A stretch of 64,000 bases of DNA from Sialis fuliginosa (taxonomy: Eukaryota > Arthropoda > Insecta > Megaloptera > Sialidae). The translations under genes were made by a program, and so were the position numbers. Below the pieces are notes generated by a model. The model was not told the origin of the DNA. It ran no database searches and saw nothing but the letters and a program-made list of their open reading frames with translations. Position 1 is the first letter of the stretch, and the number at the start of each line of letters is the position of its first letter. Below, in pieces: positions 32,564-47,500 of this stretch. The stretch lies in NCBI GenBank assembly GCA_961205875.1, contig OY540812.1, positions 30,885,098 to 30,949,097 on the forward strand, written 5' to 3'.

Positions 32564-35500
32564 GTAAGTGTTTACATATAAAGGTGTATACAAAATATGG
32601 AATATTGCTATACAACAGTTGTTATATGAAAATTTTAGTGAATATTTTGTGCACCACAATTCATCCCTTCGAATATAGCTACCCTAAATTGTAAAAATAT
32701 ACACTTTTTTTTAAAATCCTATCTAGACAACCAGTGAAAATTTTTTTTCTTCCTTTCGTAAAATAAAAGAACCCCATTTGGTTTTTCATCACCGGTAAAA
32801 TTAAAACTACACCATCAGAAGCGTTTCAGATCAATTCAATTAAACTTATGAATAACTATACTTAGGCGAGCGGATTATCGAGTCTAGCTCGCTTAGAAAT
32901 GACAATAACCGACCAATCGACGTTCTAGTGGCTAAAAATGATTTTATTAAATTCTTTATATTTTTCTGAGAAAAAACATCTATATACATGATATTTTTTT
33001 ATGCGGTCCTTCAATAGGTACACACATTTTTTTGTTTAATAAATTTAAATCTGCGTTAAAAAATCTGAAAAAATTATGTAAGCTTCATTGGATTAAAATG
33101 AACATTTTTTGTCTCATAAACTTTTTTTTAAATCAATAGTTTTGAAGACAAAAAATATTTTAACTTTAAAAATAGCGAAAAATTCGCATATTTGTGATTT
33201 TTTTTCTCGGAAATAAATAATAAATAAATCAAAAAAAAAGAATCAGCCAACTTTAAACTCTAACTAGATTTTTTTTCATTTTGATTATTACTGTAATAAA
33301 ATGTAAAAACTTCATTAGAGCCAAACTCACTCTTTGCGCCGTAAATTGATATCATGGCTAGCTACAACATTCGTTTAATAATTGAAATATTTAAATACGG
33401 AGATGAAAGCTTCAATAAAAATACAAATTAAGAATAATTTAATTGTACATTTATTTGTCACAATTTTTTTTTATTATTACACTTATCAGAACATCTACAA
33501 AACATAATTTTGTTCTTGTTGCGGAAAATTTCCTTGTACAGCTAAAACATGCTTTTGTTTGGCATTAGATTAGATAAGTGTAACAATAAAGAAAATAATT
33601 GTGACAAATAAATGTGCAATCAAAATATTCTAAAGTGTTTTTATTGAAGCTTTCATCCCCGTATTTAAATATTTCAATTATTAAACTAATGTTGTAGCCA
33701 GCCATGATATCAATTTACGGCGCAAAGAGTGAGTTCAGCTCTATTGAAGTTTTAACATTTAATTACAGTAATAATCAAAATGAAAAAAAATCTAGTTATA
33801 GTTTAAAGTTGGCTAATTCTTTTTGTTTTTGATTTATTCTGATTGAACAATTAGTTTCCGAGAAAAAAAATCACAAATATACGAATTTTTCGCTATATTT
33901 AAAGTTAAAATATTTTTTATCTTCAAAACTATCGATTTAAAAAAAAAGTTTATGAGACCAAAAATGTTTATTTTAATCCAATGAAGCTTACATCATTTTT
34001 TCAGATTTTTTAACGCAGATTTAGATTTATTAAACAAAAAAATGTGTGTACCTATTGAAGGACCGCATAAAAAAATATCATGTATATAGATGTTTTTTCT
34101 CAGTAAAATATAAAGAATTTAATAAAATCATTTTTAGCCACTAGAACGTCGATTGGTCGGTTAGTGTACTCGAAATAGCTGTAATCCGCTCGCCTAACTC
34201 TATTTCATTTAAGAATGCAGTGGTTGCCGTGGTTTTTGACGGTAAAGTGCACGATTCGTATCGTCAAAACCCCGGTAACCACTGCATTCTTAAATGAAAT
34301 AGAGTATAGTAAATTCTCCATGGCTACTTACATTCGTAATTTAATTTTCAATAAAAAATTCTAAAACTGGAAGCAAACATTGCTTAAGGGTAGTTTCTGA
34401 TATAGTATTGTTTTAATTTTACCCGTGAAGAAAGACTAAATGTGGGCCTTTTATTTTTCGAAACGATGTCAAAAAAATTCCACTGAATTTCTAGATACGA
34501 TGTTTTTAAAAAAGTGTAATTTTTTAAAATTAAGGGTAGCTACATCCGTGAGGGTGTATTAGGATGCACACAATTTTTACATAAATATCCATTTAATAGC
34601 TTTAATTTATTTTTCATATAATTATACTTGAATAAATTGTGCAACCCTATTTTCCTGGATGGTTTTGTTTATAAGGGTTGATACCTACCCTTATAATTTA
34701 TTTTTGATTTTTAACATATGGACTTGTTGTCATGGGCACCGGGAGGAGGTACAAGGAGATGCACTTGCACCCCCCTGGCAAAAATGAAAAAACTACAAAA
34801 TTAAGAAATACAATTTTTAATTCAAAAGTGAGGACCTTTTTTTTTTTAGTCATGCTAAATTCAATGTTTAACAAGTTTATTATTATTACAAAATTATTAT
34901 TTTTTAATTTTTTTTAAAATTATTTTATATATAATTTAATTTTATACATCTAGATGCACTCCCCTGGAAGAAATTCTGCCGGCGCCCATGCTTGTTGTCT
35001 ACATTGTTTACTATCTATTTTATAAATTTCAGGTCTTTGTCTTAACCTACGTTGTTCGAATTAATTGTAATACACAGTGGATTGAAAATTAAAGGGTAGA
35101 AAAGTGGTTGAAAATTATTTGATTTTATTGAAATTGTAAATTTATATTTATCGTGATTATTTCTAACAACTCATGACGATTTTTAAAAATTCTTTCATAT
35201 TTTCCTACATTTCTGTTGACCTAAGCTTAAGGGATGATAACAGGGGGTAAATAGAATTAAATTTTAATTTAAAAAAATATTTTATACCTCAAGGGCTCAA
35301 ATAAGTTCGACATATAAAATTAGTGTGAATTTTATCGTTATCTTGGAATTAACAGTTTTTAAACTTTTTTTTTCAATACTTGAAATTGTCACTTTCCATT
35401 TTTCACCCCTCCAAATGTTGTACACTCACTATCAAAGCACGCACAAAGTTGTTACTCTTTGGGCTTGGAAACAACACCACAATAATGATTTTTCTGAATT

Positions 35501-38500
35501 TTCATATTAATATGACAATTTTTAACAAAACTATGTTAGATTGAAAAAGTGTCCCACTAATTGTGACAAGCAGTGTATAGGGGTGAACCGGAATTCAACG
35601 TGAAACTCTTCATGTGATTTGATACCCGGTTTAGTATTATACGTGTTATCGATTTCCAGTATAATCCAATGATTATTTAGACCAGGGATGTATGGGGCCA
35701 GTCCAACCTGTGGGCACTTTAAGTTATATCTAGTTTTTTTTGTTCTTAATTTTTTCCTAAAAAAATCAGTTTTTCTCCATGTGGCCGTCCGCCACCCCTT
35801 TTGAACTGGCACCCCGAGAAATTGCCCAGTCACCCTACCTAAAGGCGCCTAAAGCCAGCATTGCTGTTATACATTAACAAAATAAGCAACATATTTTAAT
35901 AAATATACAAATTTTAAACATCGACCATTCTTTTTTCCGAAGCTTACTTGACTTATGTTGATTGTTGTAATTTTAACTGACTACATGACGCCTCGACTAC
36001 AAACATATTTTAGTTTTTCATTGCAATTTTGATTTTTATTGAATAATGAATAAAATGCGTTGTATCTTTGTTATTAGTTGTTTTTTTTTATCGAAAATAG
36101 AAGAATCTTTGTTATAATTTTTTAAAGAAAAATTGTTTTTTGATTTCAAAATTTTCACTCGATCTTTCTTTTTATAATCGATTTAATATTAATACATGTT
36201 TAATACTAAACCGATTATAAAATTTTATAACTGTATCAGAATGGCCGGGTTCTCAAAATATTAAATAAAAATTAATTTTAGACAAAATATTTGAGTTTAT
36301 ATTATAACTTAATTTCTTAAAATATTTTTCTCGATCAACTGATTTATACCATATGATTAAACATATGACCCTGTATAATAGAGTGGCCCGAAAAAAAAAT
36401 TATTTTGAATTTTAAATGGGGGTAGTGGGGAAAAGTTGTCTTATGTAAACAGTGTATTATACAAAAAATATGAAATTAAAAAAAAAAATATTTAGCCGGG
36501 CCCATTAGGGTCCAAAAAAAAAGAAAAAAATTGCTTTTTTTTTCGATTTGACAAAAAATACTACCGCTGTGTTTAATATACATACATGTACAAAAATTCG
36601 TTGATATAATTTAACATTTAACAAGGCCCCTTAACACCCAAACAGATAAAAACAATTTTTTTTTTACTATTTAATAATTTACAATGTGCAGTTTTTGTGC
36701 AGCACTTTGCTTGTTTAAGTATTCAAAAGGTTTAATTTTTACTGAAAACATTAAAAATGCGTAATCCTGTTATCATTGAACATTCAAACAACCCAGAACT
36801 CACCACAAGTAGGTGGCTGCACATCGAGTTACACCCGCCCACCCACCTATGTTTTTGGGTCCTAATGGGCCCGGCTAGATATTTTCAAAAAAATTACATA
36901 TTTTTTGTAGAATACACTGTTAACATGCGACAACTTTTCCCCACTACCCCCACTTGAAATTCGAAAAAAAATTTTTTTCGGCCCACCCTACTGTATAATG
37001 TCCGTAATATAATGACATTTTGTTAATATATTATTATAAAAAAAGGTAAATTAATGTTATTTTTACAGTCATACTTTTGCTGCACAAAATGTTAAAAAAC
37101 TGCATTTGTGTTATGAAATTGTTTTCATTAAAATTTTCGCTAATAAAACGTTGTTATATCATAATAATTATATTTATGTTTGATTTTTTTTTTTGAAATA
37201 ACGTATATTATTTATGAATTTCTTAGTAGAAAGCAGTAATAAAACATTTAAAAATTCCGGAAAATTTGGCCGGAATATACCAGAACCGGAGTAAAACCGT
37301 GAATTCCGGCCAGACCGGAATTTCGGCACACCACTAGTTTTAACTATTCTCCGGTAGGTGATTAAAGTAAAAAATACATGTATAAGCAAATTAGGAGTTA
37401 ACTTGTTCGGAAAATAGTAGAATTATTATAAAGTAGAAATAAATGATAACAAAACAAGCAAAAAATGTACTTACCATTGAATAGTAGATGTACCTATACC
37501 ATTTAAAAAGTTTAAAACCTAAAAAAAGGAAAACTACTGTGATATTTAGCGAGGAGATGAGTGATTATGTCCAGTATTATAAACGAGCTAACAAAATTTG
37601 TAAGCTCTCAAATGAGGATTACAACCTATATCTGACAGTTCCTTTGTAGTATCATGAAGTATTTGACAACAAGTGTTTCGCGAACGCGTGGTAAATCAAC
37701 ACTAACAGTATTAAAACAGTGGTGATATTATGAAAATTATTTTGAACGGCCAGTCTCCAACTGTGTTATAAAAAGTTGAAGTATCACTGCTCTAAATTCC
37801 ATCACCAATCCATAGATACTCGTACTATCACATAATAATACCCAATTTGAAAATGCTTGCAAGCTTGCAAATTTGTTAGCTTTTTTATAATACCGGACAT
37901 TAAGATAATAATAAAACAATAACAAAAAAACATCTGCCAAGTAAATGCACAGTGCTTCCTCGTGTTAAATTCACCAAAGCTAGTTAATTAAATAATTATT
38001 GGTCAATTTTAATAAATACCGATAAAGTATTCTCATGAACTGCCATTGGTTAGAGCAGGGCGCGGGCCGTGAATTTTTCGGGTCACGTCGGGTCATTAAT
38101 TGCCGTGCGTGATCGGGCGTGAGTAAAAAAATAGAATTCGTGAGCGTGCGTGATCGTGAATACTTTTATTGTAACCGTGAGTGAGCGGGCGAGACTAAAA
38201 ATTTTTCTCTCGTGAGCGTGCGTGATCGTGAGCAAAAATTACTCACGCGCCCAACTCTACCATTGGTTAACCATTTAATTTTTTTTGTTTCTAAGACCAG
38301 GGGTTTCGGCTGGGCGATGATGAATCAGTCAGTCAGTCAGGACATGTTATTATATGTATTAACTTAAATAAATATATTAAATAAGTCAAAATAAATATTA
38401 CATAATTGTATATTTGCCATTACGGGAAAAACTAGTGTTGTGTGAACACTACATGCGGTTTACAACTGATACGGTAAACTGCCGTTACGGAAAAAAACCG

Positions 38501-41500
38501 TCTCGTGTGAACGCAGCGTTACAGATGCAATCAAATTTCAAAATTCCTTTTAAACTAGTATTTAACAAATGAAATTAATTTGATACCATTGATTATAATA
38601 CCTAATTGTGCTGCATCTGACACAAGGTTAATGCAGTAGAAAACACTTTACGGTATTAAATTGCTTCCTTAATAAATCATGCGAGCGGTCTGAGAGATTA
38701 CCTAGACAAAGACGTGATATTACTTTAAACAACTTCAGCCTACTGCTTCTATAATTAAGTAGATGGGGTACAAGTTCGTTTAGGTACCGTTCAAATGACA
38801 AATGTTAAATAATATAATGCGTTTAATAAGTACAATAGGCATGATGCTTCATTTAAAAAAACTATTTTATGATGATCTTACGTGTCTCCTATTTCCAAAA
38901 AATACTTATTTCTGCAAAAATAAAGGTTTAATGACTAAAATTGACCCAATTAAAACTAATTTTGAATTTGACGCCAAAACGCTCATAGGTGTCATGGCGC
39001 ATTTTTGACGTCACGTCTATGTAAAAACTCCTTGTCAACAATAATAAATCCTAACCTAACCTAACCTAACCTAACGTTTCTCGGTTTTAGTTTTGGTAAC
39101 ACAAAACTGAGCAAATTGATAATTTAAAACCACAAAATAATAATTTATAAACAGTGCAGATATTAATGAAACAAAAATGAGGTTTACTTAGCCGTGACGT
39201 CATCCACTCTGACTGGTGTTTTATATAACATGGCGGATTGCTGTATTTTGTGTTTTTATTTTAATAAAAATCATATTAATCTCGCCTTTAATATAAAAAT
39301 AAATACATTCTTTAGAATCTTTTTTTCTTTAATTTTTTTTAATTTCATTATTTAAAATCATAATTTCAGTGATACTTTGTTACTGGCATCATGCCTATTA
39401 ATAATAAACTTTGATGATAGTAAAAATTAAATTGATATTGCAATCGTTATTGAAATTAAGTATGTGGTACATACCTTGCAACAAGAAATTCTCTAATTAT
39501 TTAGATTAAACAACATCTGCACCGTTTAAACTAATCTAATCTTATATCATCTTAAATATTATAATGCTAGAGGCGGATTAAGGAGAAATTTTGTAAAAGT
39601 TTATTATATGTTGACTCATAGGACTGGGGTTCTAGTTTAGAACTATAAAGTTCATGGTGAGAACTTCATGTGGAGTCAAAATACGTGTCGATCGACATTA
39701 TTAGAGGCAGGGACGATTTCTGCAACAATCAGTAGGGTGGAGTGAAAAAATTTTTTTTTCGAATCTTCAAAACGCTATATGCGCAAAATTTGCATTTGTA
39801 TATCCTTAAAACACCTTCCGAAGGAATTTGTAATTGGATATCATCCTGAGGTTCCTAAATGATTTTCTTTATTAGGAAAAAATTAAAGAGACATTCAGTA
39901 CCTTTAAAATTATATCTAACAGACAGTGGCGTATTTACCATGGGGCCATGACCTAGGGCGGCAGGCTGAGAGGGGCGGTAGATTCTTTAGTTTTTAGATA
40001 GGGAGACAAAAAGTAAGTAACGTGACTAAAAAAAAGGTCTTTAAGTTTTTATTTACCTATCTTTTAAACTTTTTATTAAATAAAATTAGAAATTTCACTC
40101 GACGCGACCAAAAAAAAATAATTTTTTTTTGACCAGCGCGGCACTTAACGTAAATACGCCACTGCTAACAGTCAAACATTTATTATAGTTAAACGTTTGA
40201 AAAATGACCATAAAATAAGATTATTTTTATAAAAAAAACCTGGATTGCTTTATAAAAAAAACCTGGATTGCTTTTTAATTTAAATTATTGCGCATCATAT
40301 TTCACATCAAAAACAACTGAATTTTTATGAATAGGGAATTAAAACTCTGTCAGCAAGATGGCAAAAGATCCTAGATAACGACGGAGGTTACATAATCGAC
40401 TAAATGTACAATTAAACATAAAATAAATTCGTTTCTTCGGTTGCCACTAAAATAATTGATTACTTACATACTTATTAATTATATAGGTATTATATTGATT
40501 ACTTATACCCCTAATAACAAACAACAGACAAAAACTATGGTTATGACATATCAAATGTGTCTTTAGGACTCTGATGATGATAGCATTGCTATTGAAACAC
40601 TGCCTCTGAGAATAACCTCTTCGAATATACTGATGCATAATATCTGAACTTAGCTAATAGTATTAAGAGATTGCAGTATTGTTTATGATACATGCACTAT
40701 AATAGTAATGTATTGGTTTTTATTTGGAGTAGGCATTCTTTTATCTGTAAAAATTTATAACATCTTGTCTATTGTGAATATAAAGTTACAAGATATGTAA
40801 AAAATATTTATTTTATAATATAATATACTCTACGCCTTTACTATTTAAGAAATACCATATAAAATAATGGTATAATAATTTAAGATAATAATCTATATGT
40901 AAAAAGCATACATATATTGTTTTAATTATTTATTATTAATTAAAATATAATTTTTTTGAAAAAAAAATCCGGTTCCGGCCGGAATTGAAAATTCCAGTTC
41001 CGGTTCGCACCTAGTTCGGACCCCTTCCCCATTTCTCGTTACATATCATCATGGTACGCAATTACCACCTACTCTTTTTATGTACGTATTTTATGAACAA
41101 GTAATATTTGGTTATTTTATTGGTAAGATTATCTAAAAAACACAATTTTGTTATTTGTTTTCTAGGAGCGTTTCTAGTCACGTATGGGATCGCCATGGTG
41201 TTCTGTGGGATTCCAGTGTTCTTTCAAGAGGTCGCAATTGGGCAGTACCTGGGCGCGGGAGGTATGTCCGTCGTAGGGCAACTCTGCCCCATTCTACAGG
41301 GTGTCGGGTACGCTACAATGACGCTGGTGTTTTTTCTCGACATCTACTACTGCGTCATTATAGCATGGACATTGTTCTATCTCATTGCGACGTTCACAAG
41401 ATTGCCGGGATTACCTTGGCAAGATTGCTGTAAGTTTAATATGGATATTTATAAACCCTTAAGTATATCGGTTCCCACGTAGGCAGTGGCGTAGCAAGCA

Positions 41501-44500
41501 TAATTGGCGCCCCGGATACGATATCTTTTTGGCGCCCCTAAAAATAAGAAAATAAAAAATAATAATAATTTTATAATAAATCTGAGTTGAAATTGGTGTA
41601 ACTAAAAAAAAAAGGTCTTCAGCTCTTTATAAATTAGGTTTATGCTATGCGGTTTAAAAGGTTAAGGGCCATTTGGCGCCCTTCTGTAAGTGGCACCCGG
41701 GGCATGATAGACCCCCTTGCCCCCCCCCCCTCGCTACGCCACTGCACGTAGGGGAGGTAGCAATGAAACGGACATTTGAGATTAAAGACGTTTTTTATTG
41801 AAACTACAAATATTATTATTTAAAAAAACAACTACGTTATACATATCTCTAATTAATTGAGTTTTATAAACTTGATCTCTTTTTACCCACGAAAAAATAA
41901 AGTCGCATAAGAACCAATATTTATTTTACTGAAAATAAAAATATAAGGTAGTGGCGCCAGTCTTGGCAAGGACCCCAGTAATGGCAAATTTTTAATTAAA
42001 TGTATTAAATTAGAAATATGTGTTAATATTTTATTACTATCAATTCTGAATATTAATCTATATACATTTAAATGTCTTACAGTGTGATTTGATGACAGTC
42101 GGTCAATAGGTGTCAAAATGGTGGACATTTAAACTAATTATTAGTATAATTTATTTATTAATTATTATATTATCATAGCAACTACTTTACATTGTTTCAA
42201 ATTTGACGATTTTTTCTTTTATATCTTTTGTGTTGTAGTACTTATAATTTTGTAATTATTAGCAAGTGTACATCACTGCGTGCTCATTACTGGTTTCACC
42301 TTTGCCATTACTGGAGAAAAAACATGAACAAAATAAAAGCATATAATTAAAAAAACCAAACTACATTTGCAGACTTTAGTAATTAAGTTGATTAAATAAA
42401 GAATAACTTGTTTTATTAGTAACATGAGTTCATGAGAATTACAAAAAACAAGCCCATTAATTAAAAAAAACCGAAAACTTACTCTTATAACGGCCATAAC
42501 TGGTACCTTTACCTTAGTTGTTGTGTTGTTTTTGTATTTAAAATAATGTTGGTTATGCTTTTATGTAGTTATGAAAGTACAATTGATTGATTTAGTAAAT
42601 AAAGTGAAATACAATGATACAGATTAACGGAGGTTTGTCAGAAAGACAATGAAAAATAATAGGTTCGTTCTAACCTACATCAACAGGTTTGTAAACAAGT
42701 GTCGCTTGTACATAAACGTTTGTCGTATATATCGTTAGTAGCGACTCATTGTCAGTCAGTATAACTTCATACAGTAACAGATATATCACTTTTGCATTTA
42801 ATATTTTTTTAACATTTAATGTTTTTAGTTAAGGAGGTTGGCTATCGAAAATTTATCTAAAAAACAAAATATTTACAATTCTAATAAAATTTCGTGAATT
42901 TTTTTTCAAAAGTTTCCTCTGTCCTGTCTGTCTGTGTGTCTGTCTATATAAATTTTATACCGATTAAGATGAAATTTGGTTAGATTGATGACTCAAAAGC
43001 AAAAATGATGAGATTTTAGAAAAAAAAAACATTTTTTTAATATTAAAAAAAAAATTCAGTAAATCCATTCAGATACCTCAAAATGCAACAAAAAATATTT
43101 TAGGACCTTTTTATTTTGAGTTCGGTTCTCGGATTAGTTTCAGTTCTCCTGTATGTTTTTAGGGTTCCGAAGAAACCCTATTAATCTCACTTTGTCGTCC
43201 GTCCGTCCTTTTTCACTCAAAGCCAAATAGCTCGTAAACTATATAAGCTAGAAACATGAAATTTTTATTAAACCTAACCTAACCCCCCCCCCCCCCCCCC
43301 TCTAACTCTGTAACTAGCGGCTCAAAAAATCGGAAAAAAAATTGATAACGAAGTATTGGTGGGACTACCAACGACAAATACTGAAGTCAACAATTTAATT
43401 TTAAATTTTGGAATAATAAGGAGGGGTGTAATAGAATTTAAAATTTTTATTTTCATATCTAGGCATGTGGTATGTCAAAATGTACATATCAATTAGTAGA
43501 ACATGACCATATTTTTTTATTTTTTTTCTAACTCAAAAATGGCGCCTGTAGGGGGCTAAAAGCAATGTTTTATTCTGCCCCCCCCACCCTCTAACTCTGT
43601 AACTACTGGCTCAAAAAATCTGAAAAAAATTTGGTAACGAGGCTTTGGTGGGACTACCAACGACAAATACTAAAATCAACTATATAATTTTAAATTTTGG
43701 AATTATAGAGAGGGGCGTCATAGAATTTTTTATTTTGATATCTAGGCATGTGGGGTGTCAAAATATAGATCTCAATTAGTAGAACTTGACACTTTTATAT
43801 ATTTTTTCTAACTTAAAAATGCACCTGAAAGTGGTTCCAAACATTTCACGTAGTACGTACTTCGGAACCCTTATGGCACACTCGTGTATGTCTTGCCCGA
43901 ATTATTTTTATTTGTGGCCGGGAGTTTACACGATCCATTTTGTTCTCAGATATCAGTTCCCAGTCCTTTCACTTCTCTTAAACATACTTTCAAGAAAACT
44001 GACGTGAGTGTTTACACATAGGAATTCTAAGAACTGAAATGAAACAAATAGGTCTATCTATCCTGTCAGTTATCCGTCTCCGTTTTAGTTCTTCTGTCAG
44101 TTTTTAGTTTTTACACATAGGAAAACATTTTCCAAGTAAATGCATAGTGCTTCCTCGTACTAAATTCTTCAAAGATAGTTAATTAATTACTGAACAATAT
44201 AAATATTTTCATGGTTAACCATTTAATTTTTTTTAGTATTTTTTAATATTTGAATCTAAACATCAAAATGACATTTAAAACATCAAAATGGCATTTAATA
44301 TGTCAAAGTAAATAGGAACTAAAAAAACAAATTACGATTTTTTAAAGCAAACTGATATAAATCTTTGCAAGGGAATATTTTACAACAAACATTATAGACT
44401 TATATTATAAAAAATTGAATGCTCTACAAAAAAGATTACATAAAATTTTTACGTAACAATGTGTCGTTCCTGAGATATCTTGAAAAAATAAATATTTTGG

Positions 44501-47500
44501 GATGTCACCCCTCCCCCTTAACACAATTTTGATGATTTTCAAATGGAAGCGTCCTCAAGCTAGACCCAACCATCCAAGCAAGTTTCATTAATATCAGTTG
44601 ACCTGAAACGGAAAGACCAAGTTAACATTTTGAAATCGGAGAATAATTTTTTTTTTAATTTAAAATGATCACAAAGCTTCTCGTTTCTTTGATATGGCGA
44701 GGAAGCAAAACGAACTGGAGAACTGAAACGGAGACTGAACGAACGACTAAACTGATGCACTAATGAGGTATATGATTCTGATTCTAAAGAAATTATAGTC
44801 TACGAGCTGATTCTTTGCATACACTTTTATTTAGTCTTTATAAATAATGTGCCAAGGGTTTTAACATTAGTTTAAAGTAAATATCTTCGTATTATTGGTT
44901 TATTATGAAATATTAAAATTAAAAAAATAATGTCCGGTCTTATAAAGGAGCTCGCAAAATTTGCTAGCTTGCAAGCACTCTCAAATGGGATATTAATTCC
45001 GTACTAGTATCTATGGATTAGCTATGGAATTTAGAGCAGTGACACTTTAACTAATTGTAACACATGCAGTAAGCGACTTTGACCATACAAAATAATTTTC
45101 ATAATATCACCACTGTTTTAATACTGTTGGTATTTACCTACAACGCGTGCGCGAAACTTGTCAAAGTCTTCAACAAACTCCAAGAGAACTATCATATAAG
45201 TTTGATATCTCATTTGAGAGTGCTTGCAAGCTAGGAAATTTGCGAGCTCCTTTATAATACCGGATATAAGATTTTTTTAACATATTTGTTGTCAAAATCA
45301 ACTCGTTTAATTTAAATTACCAAGTTCCAGATTTTATTTACTTATTTTACAGTTTTTGACACTCTGTAAATTCTGTATAATTTTGCTTATTAATAATAGA
45401 TTTGACTGATTATTTCTATCCGCAGATAATACATGGAATACAGAAGACTGTTATTCTCCGAGTATGAACAGAACCCCGCATCACATTGAAACGAACAGGA
45501 CTTTTACACCTGTTGAAGAATTCTGGGAGTGAGTTATGCAAACAATTATTATTTAATAATAATAATAATAATCTTTATTCAATAAAACCTTGTACAGACA
45601 CTGAATGTATAATATTATACAATACATTCTACATAAGTTTATTTACTACATATTCACTTATCCTCTACATTTAATTCATTAACGCCCACCGTACACACTT
45701 GTGTACACCTCATTTTATAATTCGTGTTGCTTTCTATGGATATTAATTCACAATATTTCCTTAAAAATCAGATGCTAGAGTGCAACAAACAAAATCTGTT
45801 AACGTTATTAGTTTCATGAGTGTTGTAATGTAAATTTAATTTTTCTGTTGATAATTTTTTTATTTCTGGAGTAATCCAGTCTTTGTTATTTTTTTATGAG
45901 TTAATATTGACAGGTTGTTCAAAATAAAAAGTTACGAATTTTTATACCGAAAAAGAAGTTGTTTACAGACAAACTTTTAAGACAAAATGGGGCGATATCG
46001 TGATACGAGTATTATTTATTTTTTATTTGCGGGTGTTTTTTAAATGGTAACTTTGTTATTTGAAATAAGAACTAAGATTTTTGTATTAAGAAAAAATAAA
46101 AAATTTTTGACCTAAACATTTTGTAATTTAACTCGATTGTTACCATTAAAAACAAATCAAAAATAATAATAAGATATTCCCTCTCTCCAAATTGAGTAAC
46201 TCTTTTGAAAAGATTTTCTGTAAATAGCTTACTTTATGAAATAAAATAAGATTGATTTTAAAAAAATTCGCCCCCACCCATGTAAGAATCTATAAGAATT
46301 AGGCGATCTCCCCTTTTTATTATGTTTTTTTTTTTAAATATTTATATGTTAACGTTTTTAGAAATAATTCATTAGAAAAACCTTATGTAAGTAATTTTTT
46401 GACCCCCCCCCCCCCCCCAATGTCGTACATAAGAATTTGTAAGGTTTTGCGGACCTTTCCCGAAAGCCTTTTCGTATTCTATCAAATTTAAATATTTTAA
46501 CTCTCACTAACAGCTATTGTTTATACTTTATAGATATACAAATGTTTCAGTAAACGGGTTCTCGGTATCACTCAGGGGATAGAGCAAATTGGTGGGATGC
46601 AGTGGGAGCTACTAGGGTGTCTAGTACTCGGCTGGCTGCTCGTCTATCTCATCATTAGACGAGGAATTCACCAGAGTGGAAAGGTATTAAAAGAAAGGCT
46701 TTTGAAAAACAGCATATCCTTTCTTAAAGTATAATCCCTAAACTTATACACTTATCTTAATCCTTTGAGTCCATATGACATTGTTTTGAAACCACAAAAA
46801 AATTAATTTTTATATGCTGAATGCTAGTGGTATAAAATTAAAATTACTTTGCATTAATTTCTAAATTTTATCTCTTAGGACTCAAAGGGTTAATGTGTAA
46901 ATTTAGCTTTCTAAACATATATTTTCCCCTGGGTCTCTTTTTCCATCACTAGATGGTAGTTTTATGTTTTGTTTAAAATTGAATTGTGTTTTTATGTTAA
47001 AATAATAATAAAAACAGTTGTAGAGAAGTAAATTCTATGTCTAAAATGCGAAAGACGGGGTTGATATGATATTCCGTTTATTAAATAGATATATCGGGTG
47101 GCCTAGAATCTTGACCACCCGTCCACTATGGTTTACGCCCAAATCATTATGATAAAAAATTTACTATATAGTATATCAACCCTAAAGAATTTCAAGAAAA
47201 TATATTCAACCCCCTTGGGAGTTAGTTTGAAGGGTACATGCCAGTTTCTTAGCAAAATCAGATGGAACAGTATATCCAAAAGTACATAATTTTAAAGATC
47301 ATAAAAAATGAAGAAACTTTTGTAAAAAAATTTTTTTCATACATTAAATTGTTTAGTAAATATGGTGACTTATTCCCAAATTTTAGGGTTTTACTAAAAG
47401 TGCTCTAATTTCGTTAAATATAAATGAAATTCTATTAAATTTTTTTGAAAGTACAAATAATGAACTTTCTAATGATGTATGATTTTTTGAGATTTGGATA

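Noticed and set aside
41155-41433. 92-codon frame overlapping SLC6 exon 2 in another phase.
   Set aside because: It is the shadow of a strongly conserved transporter exon.
45690-45715. GTACACACTTGTGTAC looks like a palindromic operator.
   Set aside because: It is not an exact palindrome and has no nearby promoter context; intronic chance similarity is likely.
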